Shown here: positions 1 through 10,882 of the stretch, one piece after another | Layout: each line of letters starts with the position of its first letter | How positions within the stretch are numbered: the first letter of the stretch is position 1 | From: Croceicoccus sediminis | Lineage (GTDB): Bacteria; Pseudomonadota; Alphaproteobacteria; Sphingomonadales; Sphingomonadaceae | DNA length: 64,000 bases | Reading direction: 5' to 3' | NCBI RefSeq assembly: GCF_007570835.1 | Contig: NZ_SUNC01000001.1 | Span: forward strand, 744,001 to 808,000 | Position numbers and translations under genes: made by a program | The notes under the pieces: model-generated | Databases searched by the model: none | What the model saw: the letters and a program-made list of their open reading frames with translations, nothing else | Told to the model about the DNA's origin: nothing

Positions 1-98
1 AATGGGACGGCCGCGTCGGCAAGCCTAACGACGCTGCGGGCGTTGCCGAAGATGCGGGCGGCCGCCCGCTCGGCACAAAGACCATGGGCGGCGGCTGA
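1..98 (+). CDS. 3' end of an unidentified gene (partial)
   Basis: The third forward frame is open from the left edge of the window to a TGA at 96-98. It reads as about 31 residues rich in Gly, Ala and Asp, ending in RPLGTKTMGGG. Most codons carry G or C in the third position, as in the neighbouring genes, which favours real coding. No family can be recognised from so short a tail. It would converge on the acyl-CoA ligase gene with only 18 bp between the stops. A 16-bp perfect GC palindrome lies at 54-69 inside it. The alternative is that this is non-coding spacer. Confidence 0.4.
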   Translation, partial: WDGRVGKPNDAAGVAEDAGGRPLGTKTMGGG

Positions 99-116
99 CG
101 ATCGGCCGGCTGGCGG

Positions 117-1739
117 TCAGATAGCCGCCAGCTCGCCGTCGGCATACATCTCGCGCAGCTTCAGCTTGTTGACCTTGCCTGTCGCGCCAAGCGGGATCGC
201 TTCGACGAAACGGAACTCATCCGGCATCCACCAGCTGGCGATACGACCATCCAGGAACGAACGCAGCTCCTCCTCCGTGGGTGCGGGGCCCGCTTCCGGT
301 TGAATGATAAGCAGCGGCCTTTCGCCCCATTTCTCGTTCGGGATCGCGATGGCGGCGGCGTTGGAAACCAGCGGATGGGACAGAACCGCGTTTTCCAGAT
401 CGATTGAACTGATCCACTCGCCACCCGACTTGATCACGTCCTTCGACCGGTCGGTCAGATGGATCGCGCCTTCCGCGTCGAGAGCGGCGAGGTCGCCCGT
501 GTCGAACCAGTTGTCCGTGTCTAGTATCTCTCCGCCCTCGCCCCCGAAATAGCTGCTGACGACGGCGACACCACGGATCTGCAGGTTACCGGAATCGCCG
601 CTGCCCCTTGCCACCGGCTCACCCGCCTTGTCGATCACGCGAAGCTCCGTGCCGAACAGGGGAATGCCCTGCGCCAGCTTGTGCGGCAGCACTTCGTCCA
701 GCGGCGCGTCAGCAAGGTCGCGGGGGACGTGCGAAACCGATCCGATCGGCGAACACTCGGTCATGCCCCAGGCGTGCCCGACCTCGACGCCGTAATCCTC
801 TTCGAATGCGCGCAAGATGCGTTCCGGCAGGGCCGAACCGCCGATGCAGACGCGTTTCAACCACGGCAGGGCAAGATCGTTCGCCCGCATATACTCGAGC
901 AATCCCATCCACAGCGTCGGCACCGCAGCGGTCAGCGTCACGCGCTCGTCCGTCAGAAGTTCGTGGATCGAACGGCCGTCGAGCCCCGGCCCCGGCATGA
1001 CCATCTTGGCCCCGGCCATCGGGCCCGCAAAGGCCAGTGCCCAGGCATTGGCGTGGAACATCGGCACCACCGGCATCACGGTGTCGTGGCTGCCAAGGTC
1101 GAAACAATCCTTGCTGATCGCCATCATCGCGTGGATCGTGTTGGACCGGTGCGAATAGAGCACGCCCTTGGGATTTCCCGTCGTGCCCGAGGTATAGCAA
1201 AGCCCGCAGGCGCTGTTTTCGTCGAATCCGCCCCACGGTGTGTCCACGCCCGCAGCCGCGATCCAGTCCTCGTAACAGATCGCGTCCAGCTGGTTTTCAG
1301 GCATCTCCGCCGCGTCAGCGATGATCACGTAATGCTCTACCGACACGCGTTCGCGAACCGCCTCGACCAGCGGCAGGAAGGACGTGTCGAAGATCAGCAC
1401 GCGGTCCTGCGCGTGGTTGATGATCCAGGCGAGCTGATCGGGATGCAGACGCGGGTTCAAGGTATGCAGCACCGCGCCGATACCCATCGCCCCGTACCAG
1501 CTTTCCATGTGCCGCGCGCCGTTCCAGGCCAGCGTGCCAACGCGGTCGCCCGCCGCGATGCCCAACCCCTTCAACGCGCCGGAAACCTGCTTGGCCCTTG
1601 CGTGTACTTGCGCATAATTCGTGCGATGGACCGACCCATCGGTTCTACGCGTGACGATCTCGGTATCGCCGAAATAGCGCGCCGCGCGGTCGAGTATCTT
1701 GTCGACCGTGAGCGGCCAGTCCTGCATCAGGCCAAGCAT
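117..1739 (-). CDS. AMP-dependent fatty acyl-CoA synthetase
   Basis: A member of the ANL (acyl/aryl-CoA ligase) superfamily that activates a carboxylic acid, probably a medium- or long-chain fatty acid, to its CoA thioester through an acyl-adenylate. The P-loop-like AMP-binding motif [11 protein letters not shown] is at about residues 182-192. The A8-type motif ([11 protein letters not shown]) and a C-terminal [13 protein letters not shown] segment carrying the catalytic lysine follow. The 540-residue length is normal for the family. I place the start at the ATG at 1739 because a GAGAGGAG ribosome-binding site lies just upstream. An in-frame GTG at 1754 would put that site inside the gene. 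The exact substrate cannot be read from the sequence. Confidence 0.9.
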   Translation of the reverse strand: MLGLMQDWPLTVDKILDRAARYFGDTEIVTRRTDGSVHRTNYAQVHARAKQVSGALKGLGIAAGDRVGTLAWNGARHMESWYGAMGIGAVLHTLNPRLHPDQLAWIINHAQDRVLIFDTSFLPLVEAVRERVSVEHYVIIADAAEMPENQLDAICYEDWIAAAGVDTPWGGFDENSACGLCYTSGTTGNPKGVLYSHRSNTIHAMMAISKDCFDLGSHDTVMPVVPMFHANAWALAFAGPMAGAKMVMPGPGLDGRSIHELLTDERVTLTAAVPTLWMGLLEYMRANDLALPWLKRVCIGGSALPERILRAFEEDYGVEVGHAWGMTECSPIGSVSHVPRDLADAPLDEVLPHKLAQGIPLFGTELRVIDKAGEPVARGSGDSGNLQIRGVAVVSSYFGGEGGEILDTDNWFDTGDLAALDAEGAIHLTDRSKDVIKSGGEWISSIDLENAVLSHPLVSNAAAIAIPNEKWGERPLLIIQPEAGPAPTEEELRSFLDGRIASWWMPDEFRFVEAIPLGATGKVNKLKLREMYADGELAAI

Positions 1740-1904
1740 TCTCGCTCCTCTCACCCATGTTCTTGTCTTTGTTCGGGAAGATGGCCGGGTTCGCGCCCGT
1801 GTGCAAATGGTCTTGCCCCGCGCCGATCTTTTTTGCCGTCAAAGCGTGCGCGCAGCCCCCACCCTCTGGTCAATCGCGGCCTTGCACCCTAGGAGTTGCA
1901 GCAG

Positions 1905-3704
1905 ATGGCAAGCGAACTGCATTTCTCACCCGTCCTGTCCGACGCACTGGTCATTCTGGGATCGGCGGGCATCGTCATTCCGGTCTTCGCCCGGTTCCGG
2001 ATCACCCCGATCATCGGGTTCATCCTTGTCGGCATGCTGGTCGGCCCGTTCGGCCTCGGCAGGCTGGTCTTCGAATATCCCTGGCTGCAATACATAACCA
2101 TCACCGACCCACAGGGGCTGGAACCATTTGCCGAATTCGGCATCATCCTGCTGCTGTTCACCATCGGGCTGGAACTGTCGTTCAACCGCCTTTGGCAATT
2201 GCGGCGTATGGTCTTTGGCCTTGGCGCCCTGGAATTGACGATCTCGGCGGCGCTTATCGCCTTCGCCCTGATGACGATGGGTCAGTACTGGACCGGCGCA
2301 ATGGGCCTCGGCCTCGCGCTCGCCCTGTCCTCGACCGCGCTGGTGCTGCCGATCTCGGGCACGAAAAGCCCGGTGGGCAAGGCCGCGCTCTCGATGCTTC
2401 TGTTCGAGGATATCGCCATCGTCCCGATCATCTTCCTGCTGGGCGCAATGGCACCTTACGCGGCAAGCGGCGGGGTGGGCGGCCTGTGGTACACGATCTG
2501 GACCGGCGGGCTGACCGTCATCGCGCTGATGATCGGTGGGCGCTTTTTCCTGCCCCGCCTGTTCGCGCAAGCAGCCCGAACCAAGAGCCCGGAACTATTC
2601 CTTGCCGCCAGCCTCCTCGTCGTCATCGTCTCGGCGCTGGCGACGGCGGCCGTGGGTCTGTCGCCCATTGTCGGCGCGCTGATCGCGGGGCTGCTCATCG
2701 CAGAGACCGAGTATCACACCGAGGTCGAGGGCATCACCGCACCGTTCAAGGGGCTCGCGCTCGGCATCTTCCTGATCACAGTCGGCATGGGCGTCGACCT
2801 CAGCGTGATCGCAGCGAATGCCTGGCCCATCGCACTGGCCGTGTCGGGCGTCCTGCTGGTCAAGGCGCTGGTCACCGGCGGCCTGCTGCGCATGATGGGC
2901 GCACGCCGCGGCACCGCGGTCGAAACCGGCATCACCATGTCCAGCCCGTCGGAAACGACGCTGATCGTGCTTTCCGCGGCGGCAACAGCACAATTGATTC
3001 AGCCCCAGACCGCGCAATTCTGGCAGATCGTAACGGCCATCGGCCTTACCATCACCCCGATCCTCGCGCTGCTAGGCCGCAAGGTTGCGCGGCATGTCGA
3101 TGCCGCTCCCGCACTCTCGCTCGACGGGGATAGCGATCCGTCCGAAGGGCGCGCGATCATCATCGGCTATGGCCGCGTCGGCCGGTTGATCGCGGACATG
3201 ATGCAAAAGCACGGTCAGCGGTTCCTGGCCATCGATTCCGATCCGGAACTGGTCGAGATCGCGCGTCTGCGCAAACATCCGCTGATGTTTGCTGACGCAC
3301 GCGGCCCCGCGCTGGACCGGATCGACCTGTCGAAAGCGTCCGCGATCATCCTGACGATGGACGAACCCGTCCTCGCTGCCCGACTGCTGCGAAAGCTGCG
3401 CAGTTCCTATCCCGACATGCCGATCATCGCTCGCGCCCGCGATACCGAACACGCGGCCGAACTCTACCGCGCCGGCGCGACGGAGGCCGTGCCCGAAACG
3501 CTGGAAAGCTCTCTGCAACTTTCCGAATCGGTGCTGGTCAATATCGGCGTCGCGATGGGGCCGGTCATCGCTTCGATCCACGAAAAGCGGGACGAATTTC
3601 GCGAAAAGATCATGCGAGAGGGCGAGCTCAGCCGCAAGCCGAAGCTGAAGACAAGCCTGGCCGACCGCGCATCCGGCAATAAAGGCGAGCCCGAAACGGC
3701 CTGA
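1905..3704 (+). CDS. CPA2 family monovalent cation:proton antiporter with RCK domain
   Basis: An inner-membrane KefB/KefC/YbaL-type antiporter that would exchange K+ or Na+ for H+. The first ~390 residues form a string of hydrophobic helices typical of the Na_H_exchanger fold, including an FAEFGIILLLFTIGLELS segment. A TrkA-N/RCK nucleotide-binding domain follows, with GYGRVG at about residues 421-426. The ~600-residue length fits the family. An AGGAG site at 1891-1895 is correctly spaced from the ATG at 1905; a TTG in the same frame at 1896 is less likely. The gene is monocistronic and its stop lies 22 bp from the stop of alaS. Ion specificity and glutathione gating cannot be inferred. Confidence 0.9.
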   Translation: MASELHFSPVLSDALVILGSAGIVIPVFARFRITPIIGFILVGMLVGPFGLGRLVFEYPWLQYITITDPQGLEPFAEFGIILLLFTIGLELSFNRLWQLRRMVFGLGALELTISAALIAFALMTMGQYWTGAMGLGLALALSSTALVLPISGTKSPVGKAALSMLLFEDIAIVPIIFLLGAMAPYAASGGVGGLWYTIWTGGLTVIALMIGGRFFLPRLFAQAARTKSPELFLAASLLVVIVSALATAAVGLSPIVGALIAGLLIAETEYHTEVEGITAPFKGLALGIFLITVGMGVDLSVIAANAWPIALAVSGVLLVKALVTGGLLRMMGARRGTAVETGITMSSPSETTLIVLSAAATAQLIQPQTAQFWQIVTAIGLTITPILALLGRKVARHVDAAPALSLDGDSDPSEGRAIIIGYGRVGRLIADMMQKHGQRFLAIDSDPELVEIARLRKHPLMFADARGPALDRIDLSKASAIILTMDEPVLAARLLRKLRSSYPDMPIIARARDTEHAAELYRAGATEAVPETLESSLQLSESVLVNIGVAMGPVIASIHEKRDEFREKIMREGELSRKPKLKTSLADRASGNKGEPETA

Positions 3705-3726
3705 ACCGTTGAGGGCGCGCGGCGGA

Positions 3727-6387
3727 TCAGCCCGCCAGCGCTTCCTTCACAGCCGCGATTGCCTGGTCAGCCTTACCGCCATCAGGTCCGCCGCCCTGCG
3801 CCATGTCGGGTCGGCCACCGCCGCCCTTGCCGCCAAGCGCTTCGACACCCTTGCGAACGAGATCGACCGCACTGAACCGCCCGGTCAGGTCGTCGGTCAC
3901 GGCCACGGCAAAGGCTGCACGCCCTTCATTGACCGCGGCAATGGCCGCAACGCCGGAACCAAGGCGCTTCTTCGCCTCGTCCAGCAGGCCGCGCAGTTCC
4001 TTGGGGTCCATGCCTTCCAGCACTTGCCCCGCGAATGCGACACCACCGACGTCCTCATCCGCCGGACCAGCAGCAGCGCCACCGCCCGAAGCCTCGGCCA
4101 GCGCAAGCGACTTCTTCGCCTCGGCCAGTTCGCGTTCGAGCCGCTTACGCTCATCGATCAGGGCCGAAACGCGGCCCGCGACTTCATCGGGAGCGGCCTT
4201 CATCGCGCCGGCAATCGCCTTCAGCGCGTTCTCACGCCCGACGAGCCACTGGCGCGCGGCCTCTCCGGTCAGTGCCTCGACGCGGCGGACGCCCGAAGAC
4301 ACGGCGCTTTCCGAAACGATGCGGAAAACCGCGATATCACCCAGCGCATTGACGTGCGTGCCGCCGCACAGCTCGACAGAATAAGGCTTGGTATCGGAAC
4401 CGGCGCGGCCCATCGAAAGAACGCGGACCTCGTCGCCGTACTTTTCGCCGAACAGCGCCATGGCGCCAGCCTCTATGGCATCATCGGGGCTCATCAGGCG
4501 GGTCGTGACGGTCTCGTTATGACGGATCTCGGCATTCACTTCGGCCTCGATCGCCTCGATATCCTCGGTCGTCAGCGCCGTGGGATGCGAGAAGTCGAAA
4601 CGCAGGCGATCGGCCGCGACGAGCGACCCCTTCTGCGTGACATGCTCACCCAAACGGTTGCGCAGCGCAGCATGCAGCAGATGCGTTGCCGAGTGATTGG
4701 CGCGGATGGCGTCGCGGCGGTCAGTATCGACGGCAAGGTGAACGGTCTCGCCCACCTCGATCGTGCCGCTTTCGACATGTGCGTGATGGACATGCAACCG
4801 GCCGAGCGGCTTCGACGTGTCGCTGACCTTGAGCGATAGCCCGGCGGGGCCCGTGATCGTGCCCGCATCACCGCTCTGGCCGCCGCTCTCGCCGTAGAAT
4901 GGCGTCTGGTTGGTCAGGACCAGGACGTCCTGTCCGGCCTGGGCCATCTGCGTTTCGGCTCCGTCGATCAGAAGCGCGACCACGCGGCCTTCGCCGTCGG
5001 TTGAGGTATAGCCGGTAAACTCGGTCGCGCCCTCGCGCTCAGCAATGTCGAACCAGACTTCGCCCGATGCAGCATCGCCGCTGCCCTTCCAGGCGGCGCG
5101 GGCGGCGGCTTTCTGCCGGTCCATCGCGGCATCGAAGCCATCGCGGTCGACGCCAATGCCGCGCGAACGCAACGCGTCCTCGGTCAGGTCGTAGGGGAAG
5201 CCATATGTGTCGTAGAGCTTGAACGCGGTTTCGCCGGGCAGTTCGTCGCCCTCACCCATCTGGCCCGTCGCGTCGTCGAGAAGACGCAGGCCTTTGTCCA
5301 AAGTCTGGCGGAAGCGGGTTTCCTCACGCTCCAGCACTTCGCTGATCAGCGCCTGGGCGCGGGCAAGTTCGGGATAGGCCTGGCCCATTTCGGTGACGAG
5401 CGACGGCACGAGGCGGTGCATCAACGGTTCGCTCGCGCCCAGAAGATGCGCGTGGCGCATTGCGCGGCGCATGATGCGGCGAAGCACGTAGCCGCGACCT
5501 TCATTCGACGGCAGAACGCCGTCTGCCAGCAAGAAGCTGGTGGACCGCAAGTGATCGGCGATGACGCGGTGGCTGGCCCGCGTGTCACCTTCGGCCTTGA
5601 CGCCGGTCAGGCTTTCGGACGCGGCGATCAGTGCCTTGAATGTGTCGATGTCGTAGTTGTCATGCACGCCCTGCATCACGGCCGCGATGCGCTCCAGCCC
5701 CATGCCGGTATCGATCGAGGGGCTGGGCAGCGGATCGCGGGAACCGTCGGCCTTCTGCTCGAACTGCATGAAGACGAGGTTCCAGATCTCGATGAAACGG
5801 TCGCCGTCCTCTTCCGGCGATCCCGGAGGTCCGCCCCAAATGTCCTCGCCATGATCGTAGAAGATTTCGCTGCACGGACCGCAAGGGCCAGTGTCGCCCA
5901 TCGACCAGAAGTTGTCGGAAGTCGGGATGCGGATGATCCGGTCTTCGGAAAGGCCCGCGATCTTCTTCCACAGCTCGAACGCTTCGTCATCGGTGTGATA
6001 GACCGTGGTGATCAGCTTGTCGGCGGGGATGCCCCATTCTTTCGTCAGCAAGGTCCAGGCATGTTCGATCGCCTGTTCCTTGAAGTAGTCGCCGAACGAG
6101 AAGTTACCGAGCATTTCGAAGAACGTGTGGTGGCGGGCGGTGTAGCCGACGTTGTCGAGATCATTGTGCTTGCCCCCGGCACGGACGCATTTCTGCGACG
6201 ACGTAGCCCGCGGTGGATCGCGCGTTTCAAGGCCGGTGAAGACGTTCTTGAAAGGCACCATCCCGGCGTTGACGAACATCAACGTCGGGTCGTTGTACGG
6301 CACCAGGGGCGCCGAGTGGACTTTAGCGTGCCCAGCCTTGCCGAAATAGTCGAGGAAGGAGGCGCGGATATCGTTGGTCGAACTCAT
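3727..6387 (-). CDS. alaS: alanyl-tRNA synthetase
   Basis: Charges tRNA-Ala and edits mischarged Ser/Gly. The class II catalytic domain is N-terminal ([21 protein letters not shown] and an [18 protein letters not shown] stretch). The editing domain has the metal-binding HSATHLLH motif near residue 565 and CGGTH near residue 671. The C-terminal part is the coiled-coil and DHHA1-like region. The 886-residue length is normal. I start it at the ATG at 6387 ([10 protein letters not shown], the usual N-terminus) rather than at an in-frame codon 12 residues upstream. It lies downstream of recA on the same strand, a common alphaproteobacterial order, but a strong terminator separates the two. Confidence 0.97.
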   Translation of the reverse strand: MSSTNDIRASFLDYFGKAGHAKVHSAPLVPYNDPTLMFVNAGMVPFKNVFTGLETRDPPRATSSQKCVRAGGKHNDLDNVGYTARHHTFFEMLGNFSFGDYFKEQAIEHAWTLLTKEWGIPADKLITTVYHTDDEAFELWKKIAGLSEDRIIRIPTSDNFWSMGDTGPCGPCSEIFYDHGEDIWGGPPGSPEEDGDRFIEIWNLVFMQFEQKADGSRDPLPSPSIDTGMGLERIAAVMQGVHDNYDIDTFKALIAASESLTGVKAEGDTRASHRVIADHLRSTSFLLADGVLPSNEGRGYVLRRIMRRAMRHAHLLGASEPLMHRLVPSLVTEMGQAYPELARAQALISEVLEREETRFRQTLDKGLRLLDDATGQMGEGDELPGETAFKLYDTYGFPYDLTEDALRSRGIGVDRDGFDAAMDRQKAAARAAWKGSGDAASGEVWFDIAEREGATEFTGYTSTDGEGRVVALLIDGAETQMAQAGQDVLVLTNQTPFYGESGGQSGDAGTITGPAGLSLKVSDTSKPLGRLHVHHAHVESGTIEVGETVHLAVDTDRRDAIRANHSATHLLHAALRNRLGEHVTQKGSLVAADRLRFDFSHPTALTTEDIEAIEAEVNAEIRHNETVTTRLMSPDDAIEAGAMALFGEKYGDEVRVLSMGRAGSDTKPYSVELCGGTHVNALGDIAVFRIVSESAVSSGVRRVEALTGEAARQWLVGRENALKAIAGAMKAAPDEVAGRVSALIDERKRLERELAEAKKSLALAEASGGGAAAGPADEDVGGVAFAGQVLEGMDPKELRGLLDEAKKRLGSGVAAIAAVNEGRAAFAVAVTDDLTGRFSAVDLVRKGVEALGGKGGGGRPDMAQGGGPDGGKADQAIAAVKEALAG

Positions 6388-6485
6388 GCCATGCCAGTTA
6401 GGCGACCCGCGCTTTTCCAGCAAGATCGAACGTGTGCACTATTCCCCGTAACCGCAATCGGACGACTCGATCAGTGTTGAAATGG

Positions 6486-6520
6486 AAAAGGCGGGCGCGG
6501 TCATTGCCGTGCCCGCCTTT
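6486..6520 (-). terminator. intrinsic terminator after recA
   Basis: A 10-bp perfect stem, AAAGGCGGGC at 6487-6496 with GCCCGCCTTT at 6511-6520, is extended by an inner CGG/CCG pairing. It is followed by a short T run on the minus strand. It sits 27 bp beyond the recA stop and so should separate recA transcription from alaS. Confidence 0.8.
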
Positions 6521-6547
6521 CGAATGCGGCAGAAAACCTGGGAAAGA

Positions 6548-7606
6548 TCAGTCGTCTTCGCCCGGCCCCACCATCATTTCCTCGGCCACCTCGTCGGTCT
6601 TGCCGCGGATCGCGTTTTCAAGGCGCGCGCAGACTTCCGGGTTTTCCTTGAGGAAGGTCTTCGCGTTTTCACGGCCCTGACCGATGCGGATCGAATCGTA
6701 GCTGAACCACGCGCCCGACTTTTCGACGATGCCGGCCTTCACGCCCAGATCGAGGATTTCGCCGATCTTCGAGATGCCTTCGCCGTACATGATGTCGAAT
6801 TCGACCTGCTTGAACGGCGGCGCGACCTTGTTCTTCACGACCTTCACGCGGGTCGCGTTGCCGACGACTTCGTCCCGGTCCTTGATCTGGCCGGTCCGGC
6901 GAATGTCGAGACGGACCGAGGCATAGAACTTGAGCGCGTTGCCGCCCGTCGTCGTTTCGGGGTTACCGTACATCACGCCGATCTTCATGCGCAGCTGGTT
7001 GATGAAGATCACCATGCACTTGGAACGGTTGATCGAACCGGTCAGCTTGCGCAGCGACTGGCTCATCAGGCGGGCCTGAAGGCCGACGTGGCTATCGCCC
7101 ATCTCACCCTCGATCTCAGCGCGGGGCACAAGCGCGGCGACCGAATCGACCACCAGCACGTCAATCGCGTTGGAGCGCACCAGCGTGTCGGTGATTTCCA
7201 GGGCCTGCTCACCGGTATCCGGCTGAGAGACGATCAATTCGTCGATGTCGACGCCCAGCTTCTTGGCATAGACGGGGTCGAGCGCATGCTCGGCATCGAC
7301 GAAAGCCGCCGTACCGCCGTTCTTCTGCGCCTCTGCAATGACGTGCAGGGCCAGCGTCGTCTTGCCCGAGCTTTCCGGACCATACACCTCGATCACGCGG
7401 CCCTTGGGCAGGCCGCCCACGCCAAGCGCGATGTCGAGACCAAGCGAGCCGGTGGAGATAGCCTCCACGTTCATCGCTTCCTTCGAGCCCAGCTTCATCG
7501 CCGAGCCCTTGCCGAATGCCCGATCGATCTGGGCCAGTGCGGCGTCGAGCGCCTTTTGCCGATCCACTTTGTTTTCCTTGTCCACCAGCTTCAGATTTGC
7601 TGCCAT
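6548..7606 (-). CDS. recA: recombinase RecA
   Basis: The central homologous-recombination ATPase, which also promotes LexA self-cleavage. The Walker A motif GPESSGKTT is at residues 76-84, with the MAW motif, the DNA-binding loops and an acidic C-terminus (GPGEDD) all present. The 352-residue length is typical. I choose the ATG at 7606 ([12 protein letters not shown]) because a GGAGG lies 8 nt upstream; the frame stays open for 22 more residues. A LexA-type operator lies about 80 bp upstream, so the gene is expected to be SOS-inducible. Confidence 0.98.
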   Translation of the reverse strand: MAANLKLVDKENKVDRQKALDAALAQIDRAFGKGSAMKLGSKEAMNVEAISTGSLGLDIALGVGGLPKGRVIEVYGPESSGKTTLALHVIAEAQKNGGTAAFVDAEHALDPVYAKKLGVDIDELIVSQPDTGEQALEITDTLVRSNAIDVLVVDSVAALVPRAEIEGEMGDSHVGLQARLMSQSLRKLTGSINRSKCMVIFINQLRMKIGVMYGNPETTTGGNALKFYASVRLDIRRTGQIKDRDEVVGNATRVKVVKNKVAPPFKQVEFDIMYGEGISKIGEILDLGVKAGIVEKSGAWFSYDSIRIGQGRENAKTFLKENPEVCARLENAIRGKTDEVAEEMMVGPGEDD

Positions 7607-7673
7607 CGTTCCGGCCTCCACATCATGATTGCCCCCGATCGGGTGATCGGCAATGACATCCATGTATCGCATT

Positions 7674-7698
7674 TGTTCTCATGGAACAAGAGGGGAAC
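7674..7698 (-). promoter_or_regulatory. LexA (SOS) box upstream of recA
   Basis: GAAC at 7684-7687 and GAAC at 7695-7698 are exactly 7 nt apart; read on the recA strand this is GTTC-N7-GTTC, the known alphaproteobacterial LexA operator. The left GAAC is also one arm of a perfect TGTTC-N5-GAACA dyad (7674-7688). A further GAAC half-site lies at 7699-7702 and a 17-bp palindrome (CCGCGAAC-G-GTTCGCGG) at 7707-7723, between this box and the end of cckA. Confidence 0.8.
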
Positions 7699-7742
7699 GA
7701 ACATTCCCGCGAACGGTTCGCGGAACACTCACAGCGATAGGT

Positions 7743-10151
7743 CTATTCGCGGGTCGCGCCCAGTACCGAAACGACCTTTTCCCCGATCTGTGCGACGGAA
7801 AACGGCTTTGGCAGGAAATACATGGAGGCGATGTCGATTTCGCGGCGCAGCTGTTCCTCGGCATAGCCGGACATGAACAGGACCGGCAGGTCGGGCTTCA
7901 GCTTGCGGATCTCGCGCGCCATGGCCGGGCCGTCCATCGTGGGCATGACGACGTCGGAAATGACGAGATCGAAATCCGCCCCGCCCCGCACGATCTCCAG
8001 CCCCTCTTCCCCGTCCGAAGCGGCGGTCACCTTGTAGCCCTGACGCACCAGCGCGCGTTCCGCGACGGCACGGACCGTGTCCTCGTCCTCGACCAGCAGG
8101 ATGCGGCCCGATCCGCCGAACGGCGTGCGCGGCTCCACCACCTTCTTCGGCTCGGCGACGACTTCGCCCGGCGCCTGGACGTGGACCGGCAAATAGACGC
8201 TGAACCGCGCACCCTGCCCCGGTTCACTGTCGCAGAAGATGAAGCCGTCCGACTGCTTGACGATGCCGTAGACAGTCGAGAGACCGAGCCCCGTTCCCTT
8301 GCCGGTTTCCTTCGTCGTGTAGAACGGCTCGAAAATCTTGCCGAGCTTGTCGGTCGGAACCCCCTCGCCCGTGTCCTCGACAACCAGCGCGGTGTAGTTG
8401 CCCGGCGGCAATATCTCGTTCTTTAGCGCGCGAACCTCGCGCGGGGTGATCTTCTGGGTCGAGATGGTCAGCGTACCCGCCTCGCCCTTGCTGAGCATCG
8501 CGTCGCGCGCGTTCACGGCGAGGTTGACGATCACCTGTTCCAGCTGGCTGGGGTCTGCCCGCACGGCGCCAAGCGCGCGGTCATGCTTGACCTCGAGCTT
8601 GATCTTCTCGCCAATGAGCCGCTTCAGCAGGGCCGACACTTCCGAAATGACGTCGGGCAGCTGGAGCACTTGCGGGCGTAGCGTCTGCTGACGCGAGAAG
8701 GCGAGCAACTGGCGCGTCAGTGACGCGGCGCGGTTGGAATTCGCCTTGATCTGCTGAATGTCGTCATAGTCGCTGTCGCCCGGCGCGTGACGCAGCAGCA
8801 TGAGATCGCAATAACCGATGATCGCGGTCAGCACATTGTTGAAGTCATGCGCGACGCCGCCTGCGAGCTGGCCAACCGCCTGCATCTTGGTCGCCTGCGC
8901 GACCTGGCGCTTGAGGCGCGTTTCCTCGGTCGTGTCCTTGAGGCTGAGCAGGACCGCGGCATCGCCAAGCCCCCGCACCCCGGCAAGGCTGAGCGTGACG
9001 GGTTCTTCAGGGCTCGCGTGAAGACGAATCGGCATGGCGCCAGAGCTTGGCGTACCGGCGGCCTGGCGGCGGATCGAATCGGCCAGCGCGCCCTTGTCCT
9101 CGCGCACGACGAGATCGGACGGAAACGGCGGAATCTCGCCCAGCACTTCCAGCCCCGCGGCACGGCGGAAAGCCTTGTTGGCAAAGAGGAAGCGCCCGTC
9201 CCTATCGGTCATCGCAAGACCCAGCGGCAGCAGCGCGAGAAGGCTCTCGATCTCAGGCAGCGCAGCCGAGTTTCCGGCGTGCAGGCCGCCTTCGAGGATC
9301 AGGAAAAGAACCGGTGGCTGGCCATCACCGCTTCCGATCACGTCAGGGTCGCTGATCGGCATGTGGACGAGGCGCAAATCCTCTCCGCTCGTCCCTTCGC
9401 GCGCGTAATAGATGCGGTCGTAGTCGTCGGCGGTCAGGAATTCCACGAATTCGCGCCCGACAAGATTGGCGGGAATTTCGCTAGCGGCGCGGCGGGCGAA
9501 TTCGCCGTTGGAGCCGAGGATTTCGCCCTTTGCGCTGACCGCGACGGCCTGAATGCCCGCAATGCCCAGCGCGCGGCCAAGCTTGTCGTCCAGCTGGCGA
9601 ACCACGCGCGCGGCAAGGTCGACCATTTCGACCGGCGCCAGTTCCCAGACCAGATGATTCTGCCCGCGCCCGGCGCGGCGCAGGACCGCGTGCCAGCGGC
9701 CGCTGGTGCCGACGAGCGGGCCGGCCGTCGCTTCGCCTGAACGCCAGGCCTCACGCTCCGCATCGCGCAGGGATTCCTGCGAATCCTCGTCGAGCGCGAG
9801 TTCGGGCGGTTTGTTGTAGAAGCCAAACCATTCGCCATAGCGGCTGTTGGCGCAAACGACCTTGCCCGAACGCTCGGTAATGACCGTGGCGACGTCGGGG
9901 CGTTCTATGGCCGCGACCGTGACCGACCAGTCCGGCGGAGCAAGCTCGGTCTCTGCCTCCTGCGGCATCCGGCGCGACATGTTGTGCAGCGCGGCCGCGA
10001 AGACGAGAAGCGCACCGCCATAGGCGAGCGTCAACTGCCAGATGCCAGTGGCAAGCTGGATCGCGACGACCGAGGCCAGAACGGCAAGCCCGATCAGCGT
10101 CCAACCCGGCAGCACTTTGCCGCTCGTCCCTTTCAGCCTTGCGAAATCCAC
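7743..10151 (-). CDS. cckA: hybrid histidine kinase CckA
   Basis: The cell-cycle phosphorelay kinase which in alphaproteobacteria feeds ChpT and then CtrA. Two membrane helices fall within residues ~15-55. PAS-type sensor regions follow, then a HisKA domain with the phospho-accepting His435 (GGVAHDFNNVLTAIIGY), an HATPase domain (NLAVNARDAM, then DTGEGVP and GTGLGLSTVYGI boxes) and a C-terminal receiver with Asp733 (VISDVVMPTMDGP). Architecture and length (802 residues) match CckA. The GTG start abuts the TAA of the DUF2062 gene, so the two are co-transcribed. CtrA and ChpT are not in this window, so the pathway role is from family knowledge. Confidence 0.92.
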   Translation of the reverse strand: MDFARLKGTSGKVLPGWTLIGLAVLASVVAIQLATGIWQLTLAYGGALLVFAAALHNMSRRMPQEAETELAPPDWSVTVAAIERPDVATVITERSGKVVCANSRYGEWFGFYNKPPELALDEDSQESLRDAEREAWRSGEATAGPLVGTSGRWHAVLRRAGRGQNHLVWELAPVEMVDLAARVVRQLDDKLGRALGIAGIQAVAVSAKGEILGSNGEFARRAASEIPANLVGREFVEFLTADDYDRIYYAREGTSGEDLRLVHMPISDPDVIGSGDGQPPVLFLILEGGLHAGNSAALPEIESLLALLPLGLAMTDRDGRFLFANKAFRRAAGLEVLGEIPPFPSDLVVREDKGALADSIRRQAAGTPSSGAMPIRLHASPEEPVTLSLAGVRGLGDAAVLLSLKDTTEETRLKRQVAQATKMQAVGQLAGGVAHDFNNVLTAIIGYCDLMLLRHAPGDSDYDDIQQIKANSNRAASLTRQLLAFSRQQTLRPQVLQLPDVISEVSALLKRLIGEKIKLEVKHDRALGAVRADPSQLEQVIVNLAVNARDAMLSKGEAGTLTISTQKITPREVRALKNEILPPGNYTALVVEDTGEGVPTDKLGKIFEPFYTTKETGKGTGLGLSTVYGIVKQSDGFIFCDSEPGQGARFSVYLPVHVQAPGEVVAEPKKVVEPRTPFGGSGRILLVEDEDTVRAVAERALVRQGYKVTAASDGEEGLEIVRGGADFDLVISDVVMPTMDGPAMAREIRKLKPDLPVLFMSGYAEEQLRREIDIASMYFLPKPFSVAQIGEKVVSVLGATRE

Positions 10152-10745
10152 TTACTCAGCCTCCGCCTTGCGGGCCTTTTCCAGCCGCTCTCGCCGCAGG
10201 CGTATCACGCGCAGGCGCTTGCGCGCGACCCACCAGCGCCAGAACCAGGAGGACAAGAGATACCCAAGCGACGCGCATACCGAAGCCAGCGTGACGAGGC
10301 CGAATGCCGTCACCAGCGTTTCGCCCGTCAGCCACTCGAGAAACCGGTCGAATTCGGTCTGCTGCATGGCGGTACTGACAGGAGCGATAAAGGTGTTCTG
10401 ATCGACCTTCAGAAGCCAGCTGCCCAGCCAGTTCGCGAACCACCAGACGAAGGGGATCGTGGCCGGATTGGTGATGAAGGTCGTGACCGCCGCCACCGGC
10501 ACGTTGGCGCGGAACGGAAGAGCCAAAAGCGCCGCGACGAAAATCTGGCCCAGCGGGATGATGATGCCCGCCGCAATGCCCAGGGCAACGCCGCGCGGCA
10601 CGGACCGGCGGGTAAAACGCCACAGTTCGGAACGGAGCACGCGATGCGCGAAGGGACGGATGAAGCGATTGCGCTCCATCTCTTCGCGCGTTGGCATCAT
10701 GGACCGTGTCCAGCGTACCAGTCGCCGTCCCATCCGCTCAGGCAT
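10152..10745 (-). CDS. DUF2062 membrane protein
   Basis: A small predicted inner-membrane protein of the DUF2062 family, of unknown function. It begins with basic residues (MPERMGRRLVRW), followed by the conserved SVPRGVALGIAAG segment, two or three hydrophobic helices and a TNPATIPFVWW motif. A strongly basic Arg-rich C-terminal tail ends in KARKAEAE. I place the start at the ATG at 10745, which has GGAAAGAG just upstream; the frame runs 24 residues further and an ATG at 10799 is the alternative. It is directly followed by cckA with no gap. A weak hairpin (ATCACC/GGTGAT, 10832-10848) lies between it and smpB. Confidence 0.82.
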   Translation of the reverse strand: MPERMGRRLVRWTRSMMPTREEMERNRFIRPFAHRVLRSELWRFTRRSVPRGVALGIAAGIIIPLGQIFVAALLALPFRANVPVAAVTTFITNPATIPFVWWFANWLGSWLLKVDQNTFIAPVSTAMQQTEFDRFLEWLTGETLVTAFGLVTLASVCASLGYLLSSWFWRWWVARKRLRVIRLRRERLEKARKAEAE

Positions 10746-10882
10746 AAAACTCTTTCCAAAACCAGCCGAAGCCCCCGCACGGACCTTCGACACCCCCATA
10801 GACCGGCCTAGATACACAACCCGTGAACAAGATCACCTTTTGGGTGATATGTTTCACGATTTGTCACGATTCCGGCCGATAA

